From the NCBI RefSeq assembly GCF_000013565.1, contig NC_007802.1, positions 3,286,001 through 3,350,000 of the forward strand: a stretch of 64,000 nucleotides of DNA, given 5' to 3'. Of the stretch, positions 34,817 through 43,273 are shown in pieces (position 1 is the first letter of the stretch; each line of letters begins with the position of its first letter). Source of the stretch: Jannaschia sp. CCS1 (GTDB lineage: Bacteria > Pseudomonadota > Alphaproteobacteria > Rhodobacterales > Rhodobacteraceae). Under the pieces are notes generated by a model, which saw only the letters and a program-made list of their open reading frames with translations, was not told the DNA's origin and did no database searches. Position numbers and translations under genes: made by a program.

Positions 34817-35626
34817 ATGGACCTCAACCGACGCCCCGTAGCCTCCCTCTGGATCGGGGAGAGCCTGCAATACCTCAATCAGCTCTGCCTGAAATCGCAT
34901 CTCAGGCACGGCCACCCTGTCACGCTCTATTGCACCGACAAGGTCACCAATGCGCCTGAAGGCGTGGTGGTCAAACCCGCAACCGACATCATGGATATTC
35001 CCATGAACATCGTCGAGCAGACCTCCGCCAGCTTCCTGTCGAACGTCTTCCGCTACAAGATGATCCAGCAAACGGGCGCGATCTGGATCGACTGCGACGC
35101 CTTCTGCCACGCCCCCTTCCCCGATGAGTGGGAGCATATCTATGCCGGCCACGGCATGCGCGGCGCGCTCAATTGCGGCGTCGTTGGCATCCCGCAACAG
35201 GGCGAGTTGATGGATCAGCTGCTGGATTACTACGACAACCTGCCCGACTACCCGCCCTGGTGGAACCCGCGCCAACGCAAGCGGATGGACCGACAGGACA
35301 GCAATCTGCCCCTGGCCGTGCGCATCTACAAAACGGAACGCACCGCGTTTGGCCCCCAGGCCTTCACCCATTTCGCCCGCGAAACCGGCGATATCGACCG
35401 CGCCATGACCTCGGACGTGCTCTACCCCGTCCCGTTTCAACTCAACGACATCTTCTACGACCCCCATGGGCGCGTGGAGGGGTGGTTCTCCGAAAACACG
35501 CGTTCCGTCCACCTCTACACCAATGGCACCAAACCCTGGTGGCGCAAAAACCCACCGCTGGAAAATTCCTATGCCTGGCGCATGTGCCAGGAGGTCGGCA
35601 TCACGCCGGAGGACGCGTTGGAATGA
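34817..35626 (+). CDS. Glycosyltransferase with DXD motif (GT32/capsular type)
   Basis: A 269-residue protein starting at ATG 34817. VASLWIGESLQYLNQLCLKS at the start, NVFRYKMIQQTGAIWIDCDA with the metal-binding DCD (Asp92-Asp94) and a NCGVVGIPQQG acceptor loop fit the DXD sugar-transferase group related to GT32 enzymes that act on capsule or lipid-linked glycans. No signal peptide or membrane anchor. Its stop overlaps the start of the GT61 gene (ATGA). Donor and acceptor sugars cannot be predicted. Confidence 0.75.
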   Translation: MDLNRRPVASLWIGESLQYLNQLCLKSHLRHGHPVTLYCTDKVTNAPEGVVVKPATDIMDIPMNIVEQTSASFLSNVFRYKMIQQTGAIWIDCDAFCHAPFPDEWEHIYAGHGMRGALNCGVVGIPQQGELMDQLLDYYDNLPDYPPWWNPRQRKRMDRQDSNLPLAVRIYKTERTAFGPQAFTHFARETGDIDRAMTSDVLYPVPFQLNDIFYDPHGRVEGWFSENTRSVHLYTNGTKPWWRKNPPLENSYAWRMCQEVGITPEDALE

Positions 35627-36774
35627 CCCACGACACCGGCGACGATCAGGCCCCCCCATGCCTCGACTACGACCCGGATGCGCCGATCAACTGGACGCCC
35701 ACTTGGCACCGCAACGTGACAGCCTACCCCTGGGCGCAGAACGAACCCCGGGGCTACCGCCGCGCCGCTGGCATGTTCGGTGCGGATGGCCAGCACCTGA
35801 CTGACAGCCATTGTTGGCGTTATGCCCATGAGCCGATGACCATCGTGCCAGAGCGTGATGACATCAATGCGCCCAATGATCTGGTCGAAGGCCGTTGGCT
35901 CTTTGCCGGCATGTTCTACGCCCATTTCGGGCACTTCCTGGTGGAGACGACGCAGCGCCTCTACGCTCTCGCAGATCATGCCGATGTGGATGGGATCTTC
36001 TTTTACCCCAAGCCGCGCCTGACCCATGAATTCAAACCCTACCGCGCCCTCAAACCGATCTTCGCGCATCTGGGCCTGGCCGATGTGAAGGTGCGTCTTC
36101 CTCAAAAGCCCGTGCGGATCGAACAGATCGCCTTTCCTCCCCCCGCCTTCGGGATCGGAGAGATGTCCGCAGGCCGCCCCGAATACCGCGCCTTCATGCG
36201 CGACCGGCTGACGCGCGACACGCCGCCCGAGGGCGCCCGCGATATTTACATCACCCGCTCGGGCCTGACATCGCGGCGGGGGCGCATCGTGATGGAGGAG
36301 CATATGGAGGCGCTGATGGCCGCCGAAGGCTATCGCATCTTCCACCCCCAGGGTCACAGTCTGGCGGAGCAGGTCGCTCAATACCGGGCCGCCCGGCGGA
36401 TCGTGGCGCTGGATGGCTCGGCCCTGCATCTCACCGCTATGGTGGCAGAGCCGGAAACGAAAATCGCGATCATCAACCGCGGCCCCTCGGCCAATGTCGA
36501 AGATTACATGCGTCAGTTCCGCAGCTTCGCGGGCATCGAGCCCACGCGGATCGAGGCAATCAAAGGTTGCTGGCATCCGGCGGATCGGCGCTTTGTCAAA
36601 CGTGAAGTGCAGGCGCATCTGGACTTTCCCAGCGCCGCGCACCAACTGGCCGAGGCGGGTTTCGTTGCGAAACCGCAGCTCTGGACCGACCCTCCGCGGG
36701 CCGATCTGGAGGCGCGGTTGACCGCACTCTCAGCATCTTTTGAAGCAGAGCTAAGCTACAGGGATCTGCGCTGA
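35623..36774 (+). CDS. Glycosyltransferase family 61 protein
   Basis: A 383-residue protein of the GT61 (DUF563) family. The hallmark FYAHFGHFLVETTQRLYAL lies about one quarter in, and the C-terminal half shows DIYITRSGLTSRRGRI and IVALDGSALHLTAMV, which match the nucleotide-binding end of GT61 enzymes such as xylosyltransferases. Start and stop overlap both neighbours by 4 and 1 bases, so it belongs to the same operon. Cytosolic, no membrane segment. In bacteria these enzymes usually build capsule or lipopolysaccharide side chains. Confidence 0.78.
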   Translation: MTHDTGDDQAPPCLDYDPDAPINWTPTWHRNVTAYPWAQNEPRGYRRAAGMFGADGQHLTDSHCWRYAHEPMTIVPERDDINAPNDLVEGRWLFAGMFYAHFGHFLVETTQRLYALADHADVDGIFFYPKPRLTHEFKPYRALKPIFAHLGLADVKVRLPQKPVRIEQIAFPPPAFGIGEMSAGRPEYRAFMRDRLTRDTPPEGARDIYITRSGLTSRRGRIVMEEHMEALMAAEGYRIFHPQGHSLAEQVAQYRAARRIVALDGSALHLTAMVAEPETKIAIINRGPSANVEDYMRQFRSFAGIEPTRIEAIKGCWHPADRRFVKREVQAHLDFPSAAHQLAEAGFVAKPQLWTDPPRADLEARLTALSASFEAELSYRDLR

Positions 36775-37790
36775 TGTTGGAAGACCAGCCTGCCCTTATC
36801 GTGACCGCGATGAAGAACGAGGGGCCATATATCATTGATTGGATCGCCCATAATATGGCGGTGGGGTTCGACAGCTTCATGGTCGTCAGCAATGATTGCA
36901 ACGATCACACCGACCGCATCCTGGACCGGCTGGAAAAGCTGATCCCGCTCAAGCACGTCGCCAACCCCAAATCGCTGTTTCCTGAAAAGACCAACTGGCA
37001 GGTCATGGCCGTGCGCTACGCGACCCTGTTCAACATCTACAAGGATGCGGGCTGGATCTACTTCACCGATGTGGATGAGTTTTTGCAGGTCTGGACGGGC
37101 GACGGCACGCTACAGGCCCTGCACGATGCGGCGGGCGGGTTCGATGTGATCTCGCTCACCTCCATGCCCTTCGGCTCGTCAGGCGTCGCCCATATCGACG
37201 ATGCTCCGGCAACTGCGCAGTTTACCGTGCAGTCAAAGGATTACGACCGCGTGCAGGAGACGGGCGAACGCAATTCCAACGCCATCAAGACCATGTTCCA
37301 CAACCGCATCAAGTTCTCCGTGCGGCGCAACCACCGTCCCCGGCGCCACGATTTCTCGACCACCGGCTACCGCTGGGTCGATGGCTCCGGGCGCGTCTTT
37401 TCGGATGATTGGGTGAACGGCAAGGAAAAGGCCGTCTCGCCCATCGGTTCCACGGATCTGGCGCAGTTCAACCATTATGCGATCCGGTCGGAGGATGGCT
37501 ATCTGATGAAGGTGTCGCGCGGGGATGTGGTGGGCGCACCGCGCCTCGATACCGAGCGCAGCGTCAAATACTGGCGCTTCTACAACGCCCAAGGCAGCGT
37601 GGACACGCGCGCCGTGGCAGGCCACCCCCGAACGGCGCAGATCCGGGCCGAGTTGATGGCTGACCCGGACCTGCGCGACTGGCACGAGACCTCCGTCGCG
37701 TTCCACCGGGACAGCGCCGCCAGGTTGCGGGACCGCGACGACTTCGCCCATCTGCTGGAGCGCATGGCCGCCGTGCCGACCGCGCCATGA
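36774..37790 (+). CDS. GT2-type glycosyltransferase (Glyco_tranf_2_4)
   Basis: A 338-residue glycosyltransferase. ALIVTAMKNEGPYIIDWIAH and SNDCNDHTDRILDRLEKL form the nucleotide-sugar site and FTDVDEFLQV (DVDE 99-102) the DxD. It is a paralog of the enzymes at 28139, 37787 and 38666 but differs in the acceptor half (HNRIKFSVRRNHRPRRHDFS), which is very basic and may contact an anionic, perhaps sulfated, glycan. The start shares one base with the upstream stop and the stop overlaps the next start by 4 bases. Confidence 0.78.
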   Translation: MLEDQPALIVTAMKNEGPYIIDWIAHNMAVGFDSFMVVSNDCNDHTDRILDRLEKLIPLKHVANPKSLFPEKTNWQVMAVRYATLFNIYKDAGWIYFTDVDEFLQVWTGDGTLQALHDAAGGFDVISLTSMPFGSSGVAHIDDAPATAQFTVQSKDYDRVQETGERNSNAIKTMFHNRIKFSVRRNHRPRRHDFSTTGYRWVDGSGRVFSDDWVNGKEKAVSPIGSTDLAQFNHYAIRSEDGYLMKVSRGDVVGAPRLDTERSVKYWRFYNAQGSVDTRAVAGHPRTAQIRAELMADPDLRDWHETSVAFHRDSAARLRDRDDFAHLLERMAAVPTAP

Positions 37791-38662
37791 GCTTCACCGT
37801 CGCCACCATCGCGCGGGAGCCCTGGCCCGTTCTCAACCGCTTCCTCACCTGGCATCTGGATCAGGGGGCGGAGCGGATCATCCTCTACCTCGATGATCCG
37901 GATGACCCGTCCCTGCCCCGCCTGCGTGGCGAGCCCCGCATTGACGCACGCCCCTGCACGCCCGCGTTCTGGCGCCAGATCGGCCTCAAGCAAGACGCGC
38001 GGTTCACCCGCCGCCAAAGGGGCGTTCTGTCCCAAGCCTACCACGAGTTGGAGGATGGCTGGCTTCTGGTTCTGGATGCCGATGAGATGATGTGGATGTC
38101 CGGTCGGACGATCCCAGAGGCGCTGGCCACCCTGCCGGATGAAGCGCAAAGCCTGCGCGTGCGCAGCGCCGAACAGGTGCGCCTGTCTGACGGGTCGGAG
38201 GCCTTCCGAACCCCCATCGAGCGGGCCGCCGTGGACCGTGTCTATGGCGACCTCTCGGGCCTTCTGCGCGCCCGCTTCGGCTTCACCTACCATCCCGAGG
38301 GCAAGAGCTTTCACCGTGCGGGCCAACGGTTGAACATGAAACTGCATTGGGCTCAGGATGCCAACGGCGACCGCACCCCCGGCCCCGTCTGGGGGCGCGC
38401 GGAGCGGGCTTATCTGATGCATTACGCGGCCCCCGACTATGCCCGTTGGAGGGCCAAGGTCAACTGGCGCGCAGGTGCCAGCGGCTTTGTCCTGCCGGTG
38501 AAAGAGCAGATCACCGAGATCGCCGAAAGCAACGACCCGGAGGCGGGCTACCAGGACCTTTACCGGACGCTGCACGGGCTGACGGACGCGCAGGCATTGG
38601 CGCTGGAGGCCGAAGGGGGCCTGCTGCGCGACGGGCCGAAGGTCCTGGATCTGGGCGGGTAG
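37787..38662 (+). CDS. GT2-type glycosyltransferase, short paralog
   Basis: A 291-residue glycosyltransferase, the most divergent of the four GT2 paralogs. FTVATIAREPWPVLNRFLTW replaces the MKNE segment and LLVLDADEMMWM (DADE 97-100) carries the DxD. HPEGKSFHRAG and YLMHYAAPDYARWRAKVNWR correspond to the acceptor side of its relatives. It overlaps the upstream gene by 4 bases and ends 3 bases before the GTG start of the last enzyme. No signal peptide. Confidence 0.72.
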   Translation: MSFTVATIAREPWPVLNRFLTWHLDQGAERIILYLDDPDDPSLPRLRGEPRIDARPCTPAFWRQIGLKQDARFTRRQRGVLSQAYHELEDGWLLVLDADEMMWMSGRTIPEALATLPDEAQSLRVRSAEQVRLSDGSEAFRTPIERAAVDRVYGDLSGLLRARFGFTYHPEGKSFHRAGQRLNMKLHWAQDANGDRTPGPVWGRAERAYLMHYAAPDYARWRAKVNWRAGASGFVLPVKEQITEIAESNDPEAGYQDLYRTLHGLTDAQALALEAEGGLLRDGPKVLDLGG

Positions 38663-38665
38663 ATC

Positions 38666-39850
38666 GTGGCCGGGCGCACCATTGTCACGATGATGAAGGA
38701 TGAGGCGCCCTTCCTGCTGCATTGGATCGCGCATCACCGGTTGATCGGGTTCGACCGGATCGTCGTTTTCACCAACGATTGCAGCGATGGCACCGACGCG
38801 ATGCTGGATCGGTTGGAGAGGATGGGAGAGGTCACCCATCGCCGCAACACGGTTCCCGATGGCGGCAAGCCACAACCGCTTGCATTGCGCCGCGCAGGGA
38901 AACTGGCGGAGGTTACGGGAAGCGACTGGCTGATCGCGCTGGATGTGGACGAATATGTCCACGTGAAGGTCGGGGGCGGGCATCTGGATGATCTGCTGGC
39001 GACCGCGCCCGAGGCCGACGGCGTCGCGCTGACCTGGCGGATGATGGGGTCCAATGGCCTGACGGGCTGGACCGACACCCCGGTGACGGAGGCCTATACC
39101 CGCGGCGCACCGGATCTGTTTCGCAAGGGCTGGGGCGTGAAGACGCTGTTCCAACCCTTCGATCAGATGAAACTTGGCATCCACCGCCCCACCGTGAAGG
39201 GCCGCGACAAGGCGGCGTTGGCGCAGCGGGCCTGGGTCAACGGCTCAGCCAAGCCGATGACGCGCGGGTTTATGGAGGGGATGTGGCGCTCGTCCCTCGC
39301 AACGCTCGGTTATCGCCACGCGGAAATCGCCCACTACGCCACCCAGTCGCAGGAGGCCTTCCTGCGCCGTGCCGCACGCGGCAACGTTAATGCCAAGCCC
39401 GACAAGTACAACGCCACCTATTATGGGATGTTCGATCGCAATGAGACGGCGCAAACCGGGCTTCTGACCGCTGCCGAGGCCACCCGTGCGCGGGTGACGG
39501 GCTACCTCTCCGACCCCGCGCTCAGCGCGCTCCATGACCGCGCGATGAACTGGCACGCCCTGGCGCGGGAGGCGATGCGCGCGCGGGCCTCTCACGCCGC
39601 TGACCTGGCCGCCCTGAACACGGCAGCCGTCATCCCCTTCGCGGCGTTGGATGACGTCCTCTTCCCGCAACCCCTTGCGCCAGAAGGCAAAGCCATGGTC
39701 GCCCGGATGCAAGCCCAGGGGGTGCCGGACCTTCAGATCGCCCGCGCCGTCGCCCAATCTGTGCAGAAGCTGGAGGCCCTCCGTGATGCCCGGGATGCGG
39801 CCGAGTTGAACGCCATGGGTGTCACGCCGGACCACGAACGCTGGGGCTAG
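38666..39850 (+). CDS. GT2-type glycosyltransferase, paralog of the gene at 28139
   Basis: A 394-residue glycosyltransferase with a GTG start (MAGRTIVTMMKDEAPFLLHW). TNDCSDGTDAMLDRLERMG and ALDVDEYVHV (Asp93-Glu96) form the catalytic core; GWGVKTLF, LGIHRPTVKG and RGNVNAKPDKYNATYY are nearly the same as in the fused enzyme at the other end of the cluster, but here the methyltransferase-like part is missing and a helical tail takes its place. It closes the five-gene operon. Confidence 0.78.
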   Translation: MAGRTIVTMMKDEAPFLLHWIAHHRLIGFDRIVVFTNDCSDGTDAMLDRLERMGEVTHRRNTVPDGGKPQPLALRRAGKLAEVTGSDWLIALDVDEYVHVKVGGGHLDDLLATAPEADGVALTWRMMGSNGLTGWTDTPVTEAYTRGAPDLFRKGWGVKTLFQPFDQMKLGIHRPTVKGRDKAALAQRAWVNGSAKPMTRGFMEGMWRSSLATLGYRHAEIAHYATQSQEAFLRRAARGNVNAKPDKYNATYYGMFDRNETAQTGLLTAAEATRARVTGYLSDPALSALHDRAMNWHALAREAMRARASHAADLAALNTAAVIPFAALDDVLFPQPLAPEGKAMVARMQAQGVPDLQIARAVAQSVQKLEALRDARDAAELNAMGVTPDHERWG

Positions 39851-39958
39851 ACCGGCGCGCACATTGTCAGAGGTCCGCGCGACGCTCCGCCTTCATCTTG
39901 GCAAATACAACTCAATCCGAACCCATCCCCCTTGTGCTGCGGGAGGAGGCGCGCGCCT

Positions 39959-40405
39959 TCAGTTGGCCTTGTCCCCCGGCGCGCCCGGCAGCGGAAGGAT
40001 CGGCACGCCGTCTTCGATCAACGCCTTCGCCTCCTCTGGCCCCGCCTGACCGTAGATGGGCTTTTCGGGCACATCCCCCACATGCATGGCCCGCGCCTCC
40101 CGGGCGAAATTGCCGCCCACATAGGTGGAGGTCTTTTCCACATGGTCCCGCATTGCCCTTAACGCGGCCTCTGCGGGGTGGGCGGGCGCTGACAGGGGGC
40201 CTGTCTCCGATGGCGTCTCAACCGGGCCATCTGCCGGGCTCTCCGCCGTCACCCGGGGCGCCATCATCGCCTTGGACACATCCGTCCCGCCGCAGATCGC
40301 ACAGCTGAGCAGGCCCCGGTCGGCCAGGCCATCAAAGGCATCCGCCGACTGGAACCAGCTGTCAAAGTTATGGCCCTCGCCACATCTGAGCGCGTATCTG
40401 ATCAT
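39959..40405 (-). CDS. DUF1178 family protein
   Basis: A 148-residue protein of the DUF1178 family. The N-terminus MIRYALRCGEGHNFDSWFQS and the CAICGG pair (Cys35, Cys38) with Cys8 form the conserved presumed metal site; the C-terminal half has TYVGGNFAREARAMHVGD and ends in a PLPGAPGDKAN tail. The function is unknown. The Nudix gene lies 49 bases upstream on the same strand, so the two may form an operon; the gene is convergent with the glycosyltransferase cluster. Confidence 0.85.
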   Translation of the reverse strand: MIRYALRCGEGHNFDSWFQSADAFDGLADRGLLSCAICGGTDVSKAMMAPRVTAESPADGPVETPSETGPLSAPAHPAEAALRAMRDHVEKTSTYVGGNFAREARAMHVGDVPEKPIYGQAGPEEAKALIEDGVPILPLPGAPGDKAN

Positions 40406-40454
40406 CGTGCCCTAGACCTATGCGTCTTGCCGCCCGCTTCAAGCGCGCCGGTCA

Positions 40455-40946
40455 TCATCGCAGGCGATCCACCGAGAATGTCTCGATCAGCTGCCTCAGG
40501 TCCCGTTCCTCCACCTTGGCCGCCGCTTTCTTCAGGCTGAACCACTTGCGGCGGCGCTGGGTCGCTTCGGGGTAGTCATCCACCAATTCCCGCACCTTCA
40601 CCGGGAACACCGCCACGATCACCGGCAGATAATCCGTCGCGCTTATCCATTTGCGGTAGGAATACAGGCCCAGGCACAGGTCATAGCCGCGCCCCCGCGC
40701 GCCCGCCTCTTCCCAGACCTCCTGTGCGGCGGCATCTGCCGGTGTCAGCCCGTCCATCGGCCAGCCCTTGGGGATGATCCAGCGCTGCGTCTCGCGGGAG
40801 GTGACCAGCAGAACCTCCACCCGCTTGCCCTGCTTGCCCTTGACCACGCGAAACGGCAGGCCCGCAAACTGCGTCCGCGGGTCGCGCTTGTCGTCGGCCC
40901 GGATGCGCAGGGGGCGTTGGGGCGTGGGTTGAGACATATCAGCCAT
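40455..40946 (-). CDS. Nudix hydrolase (DIPP-like)
   Basis: A 163-residue Nudix protein. The Nudix box is GWPMDGLTPADAAAQEVWEE followed by AGA; the catalytic EVWEEAG core is intact, although the first box Glu is replaced (position after MDG) and the Arg before it is Gln, as in diphosphoinositol-polyphosphate-type members. WIIPKGWP just before the box is typical of that group. The ATG at 40946 (or 40937) was chosen over a much longer frame that runs antisense to the peroxidase gene. Substrate may be a nucleoside polyphosphate or similar; unknown. Confidence 0.85.
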   Translation of the reverse strand: MADMSQPTPQRPLRIRADDKRDPRTQFAGLPFRVVKGKQGKRVEVLLVTSRETQRWIIPKGWPMDGLTPADAAAQEVWEEAGARGRGYDLCLGLYSYRKWISATDYLPVIVAVFPVKVRELVDDYPEATQRRRKWFSLKKAAAKVEERDLRQLIETFSVDRLR

Positions 40947-41051
40947 GGGGGCCTGATTACATGGGGCGCAGCGCGACGCAATCACACCACCCGCACCGCC
41001 CGTTGAATTGTTGCGTTTTCGCGATAGGTCTGAGGATAGAAAGGAGCCGCC

Positions 41052-41576
41052 ATGGACCGTCGCCTGTTTCTGAGTGCCACCGCCGCGTGCCTTGCCCTGG
41101 GCCCGGCGCGGGCCACGCAAGCCTTCAGCTTTCCATCCATTGATGGGGGCACCTACGATTTGCTCGCCTGGCGGGGGCAACCGCTGTTGGTGGTCAACAC
41201 CGCCTCGCTCTGCGGGTTCACGGGCCAGTACGATGGATTGCAAAGGGTGCATGAGGCCTATGCGGGCCGCGCCCGTGTTTTGGCAGTGCCGTCAGATGAT
41301 TTCGCCCAGGAATTGGGCAGCGAGGCGGAGGTGGCCGCGTTTTGTGAGGTCAATTTCGGGCTGACCCTGCCGATGACCACGATCCAACCCGTGCGCGGAC
41401 CCCGGGCGCATCCGTTCTATCGCTGGCTCGCCACCGCCCATCGCTTCACCCCGCAATGGAATTTCAACAAGGTGCTGCTGGACGCAGACGGCGCATTGGT
41501 GGCCACCTGGGGGTCGCGCCCCGAGCCCATGGGTCGCCGTATCCGCAGCGCGATTGACGGGCTTCTCTCTGCGTGA
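41052..41576 (+). CDS. Glutathione peroxidase-like protein with export signal
   Basis: A thiol peroxidase of the GPx family, 174 residues. The N-terminus (MDRRLFLSATAACLALGP, cleavage near ARA-TQ) looks like an export signal with a twin arginine. The peroxidatic Cys54 is in VNTASLCGFTGQY; FAQELGSEAE holds the catalytic Gln region with one residue fewer than usual, and QWNFNKVLLD supplies Trp and Asn. Expected to reduce hydroperoxides in the periplasm, more likely with a thioredoxin-type donor than glutathione. AAAGGAG lies 6 bases before the ATG. The stop overlaps the next gene's GTG. Confidence 0.85.
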   Translation: MDRRLFLSATAACLALGPARATQAFSFPSIDGGTYDLLAWRGQPLLVVNTASLCGFTGQYDGLQRVHEAYAGRARVLAVPSDDFAQELGSEAEVAAFCEVNFGLTLPMTTIQPVRGPRAHPFYRWLATAHRFTPQWNFNKVLLDADGALVATWGSRPEPMGRRIRSAIDGLLSA

Positions 41577-42700
41577 GGCCGCTGTTTTTGGGCTCCGAGA
41601 TTTACCGTGGGTCCAGCTACGGGCGCTGGCATCCGCTGCGGGTGCCCCGGGTGTCTACGGTCATGGATTTGAGCCGTGCGATGGGCTGGTTGGGGCCGGG
41701 CCAATACCGCAACTCGCCCCGCGCCAAGCCCGCCGCCCTGCATGTCTGGCACACGCCCGCGTATATTGCGGCGCTGCAACAGGCCGAAGCTGATCAAGCC
41801 GTGACGGATGCGGTGCGCGACCGCCACGGGCTCGGCACCGTCTCCAACCCGATCTATCCGGAAATGTTTCGCCGCCCCGCCACGGCGGCGGGCGCGTCGC
41901 TGCTGGCCGGAGAGCTGTTGAAAGACGGTGGCGTGATCTATCACCCGGGCGGCGGCACGCATCACGGGATGCGCGACCGGGCGGGCGGGTTTTGCTACCT
42001 CAACGACCCGGTCCTCGCCATGCTGTCGCTGCGCCGCAATGGCGCGCGGCGGATCGCCTACGTGGATATCGACGCCCACCATTGCGACGGCGTGGAAGAC
42101 GCGTTTGCGGGCGATCCCGACACGCTCCTGATCTCCGTCCATGAGGAAAAGCGCTGGCCGTTCACCGGGGCTCTGGAAGATGACGGTGCAACGCCGGGGG
42201 GCGTGGCCAATTGCCTGAACCTGCCGGTGCCACGCGACTTCAATGACAGCGAAATGGCCGCGATCCGCGACGATCTGATTCTGCCATTTGTCGCGCGGTT
42301 CCGGCCCGATGCCGTCGTGCTGCAATGCGGGGCCGATGCGGTGACGGAAGACCCACTAAGTCGCCTGACCCTGTCAAACAACGCTCATTGGGCAATTTTG
42401 CGCGGGCTGATGGACCTGCACCCGCCGCGCCTGCTGGTCCTGGGCGGTGGCGGCTACAACCCGTGGTCCGTCGGGCGGTTGTGGACCGGGATCTGGGCGA
42501 CGTTGAACAGGCATCCCATCCCGGATCGGGTCCCGGCGCCGGCGGAAGATGTGCTCCGCGCGCTCAGGTGGGACGGCGCGCGCGCGGGGCGCAATCCGCC
42601 CGATCACTGGTTCACCACCCTGCGCGATGCACCCCGCCCCGGCCCGGTGCGGCCAGAGGTGGCCCGGCGCGTGCGGCATCTGGCCCATCGGCGGATCTGA
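41573..42700 (+). CDS. Histone deacetylase / acetylpolyamine amidohydrolase family protein
   Basis: Zinc deacetylase of the HDAC/AcuC/AphA superfamily, 375 residues with a GTG start overlapping the previous stop. The active-site His pair is in HPGGGTHHGMRD (His130, His131); zinc ligands are Asp167 and His169 in YVDIDAHHCDGV, plus an Asp in QCGADAVTEDPL. GGGGYNPWSVGRLW near the end is conserved in AcuC-type members. Likely deacetylates a small amide or a protein lysine. Its stop codon TGA forms the first three bases of an iron-rhodo box that serves hemP. Confidence 0.88.
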   Translation: MRPLFLGSEIYRGSSYGRWHPLRVPRVSTVMDLSRAMGWLGPGQYRNSPRAKPAALHVWHTPAYIAALQQAEADQAVTDAVRDRHGLGTVSNPIYPEMFRRPATAAGASLLAGELLKDGGVIYHPGGGTHHGMRDRAGGFCYLNDPVLAMLSLRRNGARRIAYVDIDAHHCDGVEDAFAGDPDTLLISVHEEKRWPFTGALEDDGATPGGVANCLNLPVPRDFNDSEMAAIRDDLILPFVARFRPDAVVLQCGADAVTEDPLSRLTLSNNAHWAILRGLMDLHPPRLLVLGGGGYNPWSVGRLWTGIWATLNRHPIPDRVPAPAEDVLRALRWDGARAGRNPPDHWFTTLRDAPRPGPVRPEVARRVRHLAHRRI

Positions 42701-42712
42701 GTAAAATACTCA
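42698..42712. promoter_or_regulatory. Iron-rhodo box upstream of hemP
   Basis: TGAGTAAAATACTCA fits the TGA-N9-TCA iron-rhodo box and is a perfect 6-base inverted repeat around AAA. In Rhodobacterales and Rhizobiales such sites are bound by RirA or IscR to switch iron genes. It lies 66 bases before the hemP ATG. The first three bases are the stop codon of the deacetylase gene. Confidence 0.75.
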
Positions 42713-42778
42713 GGATTGACATGGCATACTATTTTAGTCAGGTTTACATCATCACCCCGATCCAAAGGGAATCCGGAC

Positions 42779-42961
42779 ATGACCTACCAGGCCAGAATGA
42801 CAGACCCCGACCGAACGCCCCCGCCCCAACGACCGCTGCAAAGCCCCGTCTATGATGCGCAGCGCCTCGTCGGGACCGAGGGCACCGCGACGATCGTGCT
42901 GGACGACAAGACCTACACCCTGCGCATCACCCGCGCGGGCAAGCTGATCCTCACGAAATAA
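42779..42961 (+). CDS. hemP: Hemin uptake protein HemP
   Basis: A 60-residue protein. The C-terminal 40 residues (SPVYDAQRLVGTEGTATIVL then RITRAGKLILTK) are the HemP domain with its invariant LILTK end; the N-terminus is a short proline-rich stretch. HemP proteins support haem uptake gene expression or use when iron is short. AAAGGGA sits about 10 bases before the ATG. An iron-rhodo box upstream and a Cys-rich DUF1289 gene 21 bases downstream support an iron-regulated operon. Confidence 0.88.
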   Translation: MTYQARMTDPDRTPPPQRPLQSPVYDAQRLVGTEGTATIVLDDKTYTLRITRAGKLILTK

Positions 42962-42982
42962 CCGCGACACCAAAGGCCAGGC

Positions 42983-43267
42983 ATGTCGAAGAAGACCCCG
43001 AGCTCAAAAACGCCAAGCCCCTGCATTGACGTGTGCAAGTTCCGCCGTGGCGGACATTGCATCGGATGCTCGATGACCAAGGCGCAGAAGTCGCTGTTCA
43101 AGCAATTGAAAAAGCCCGCGCATCAGGCGGGCTTTGTCGAGATGCTGATGGCGCAGCAGGATGTCATGGGAAAGTATTCCCACTGGGCTCCAAAATACGC
43201 CAAGAAATGCCTGAAGAAAGGCGCGCCGCCCCCTGCCGCTTTGGTTGCGCGTGCGAAGGCGTCCTGA
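42983..43267 (+). CDS. DUF1289-like cysteine-rich small protein
   Basis: A 94-residue, very basic protein. SPCIDVCKFRRGGHCIGCSM carries four cysteines (14, 18, 26, 29) in the DUF1289 arrangement, which probably binds an Fe-S cluster or zinc. The remainder is rich in Lys and aromatic residues. It follows hemP by 21 bases and shares its iron-rhodo box, so it is likely made under iron limitation. It faces dps tail to tail, 6 bases apart. No function has been assigned to the family. Confidence 0.75.
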   Translation: MSKKTPSSKTPSPCIDVCKFRRGGHCIGCSMTKAQKSLFKQLKKPAHQAGFVEMLMAQQDVMGKYSHWAPKYAKKCLKKGAPPPAALVARAKAS

Positions 43268-43273
43268 CCGCCG

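Noticed and set aside
41052-41576. GPx-like protein as inactive for loss of its catalytic glutamine
   Set aside because: The Gln is still present in FAQELG; only one residue is missing from the loop, so inactivity cannot be claimed.
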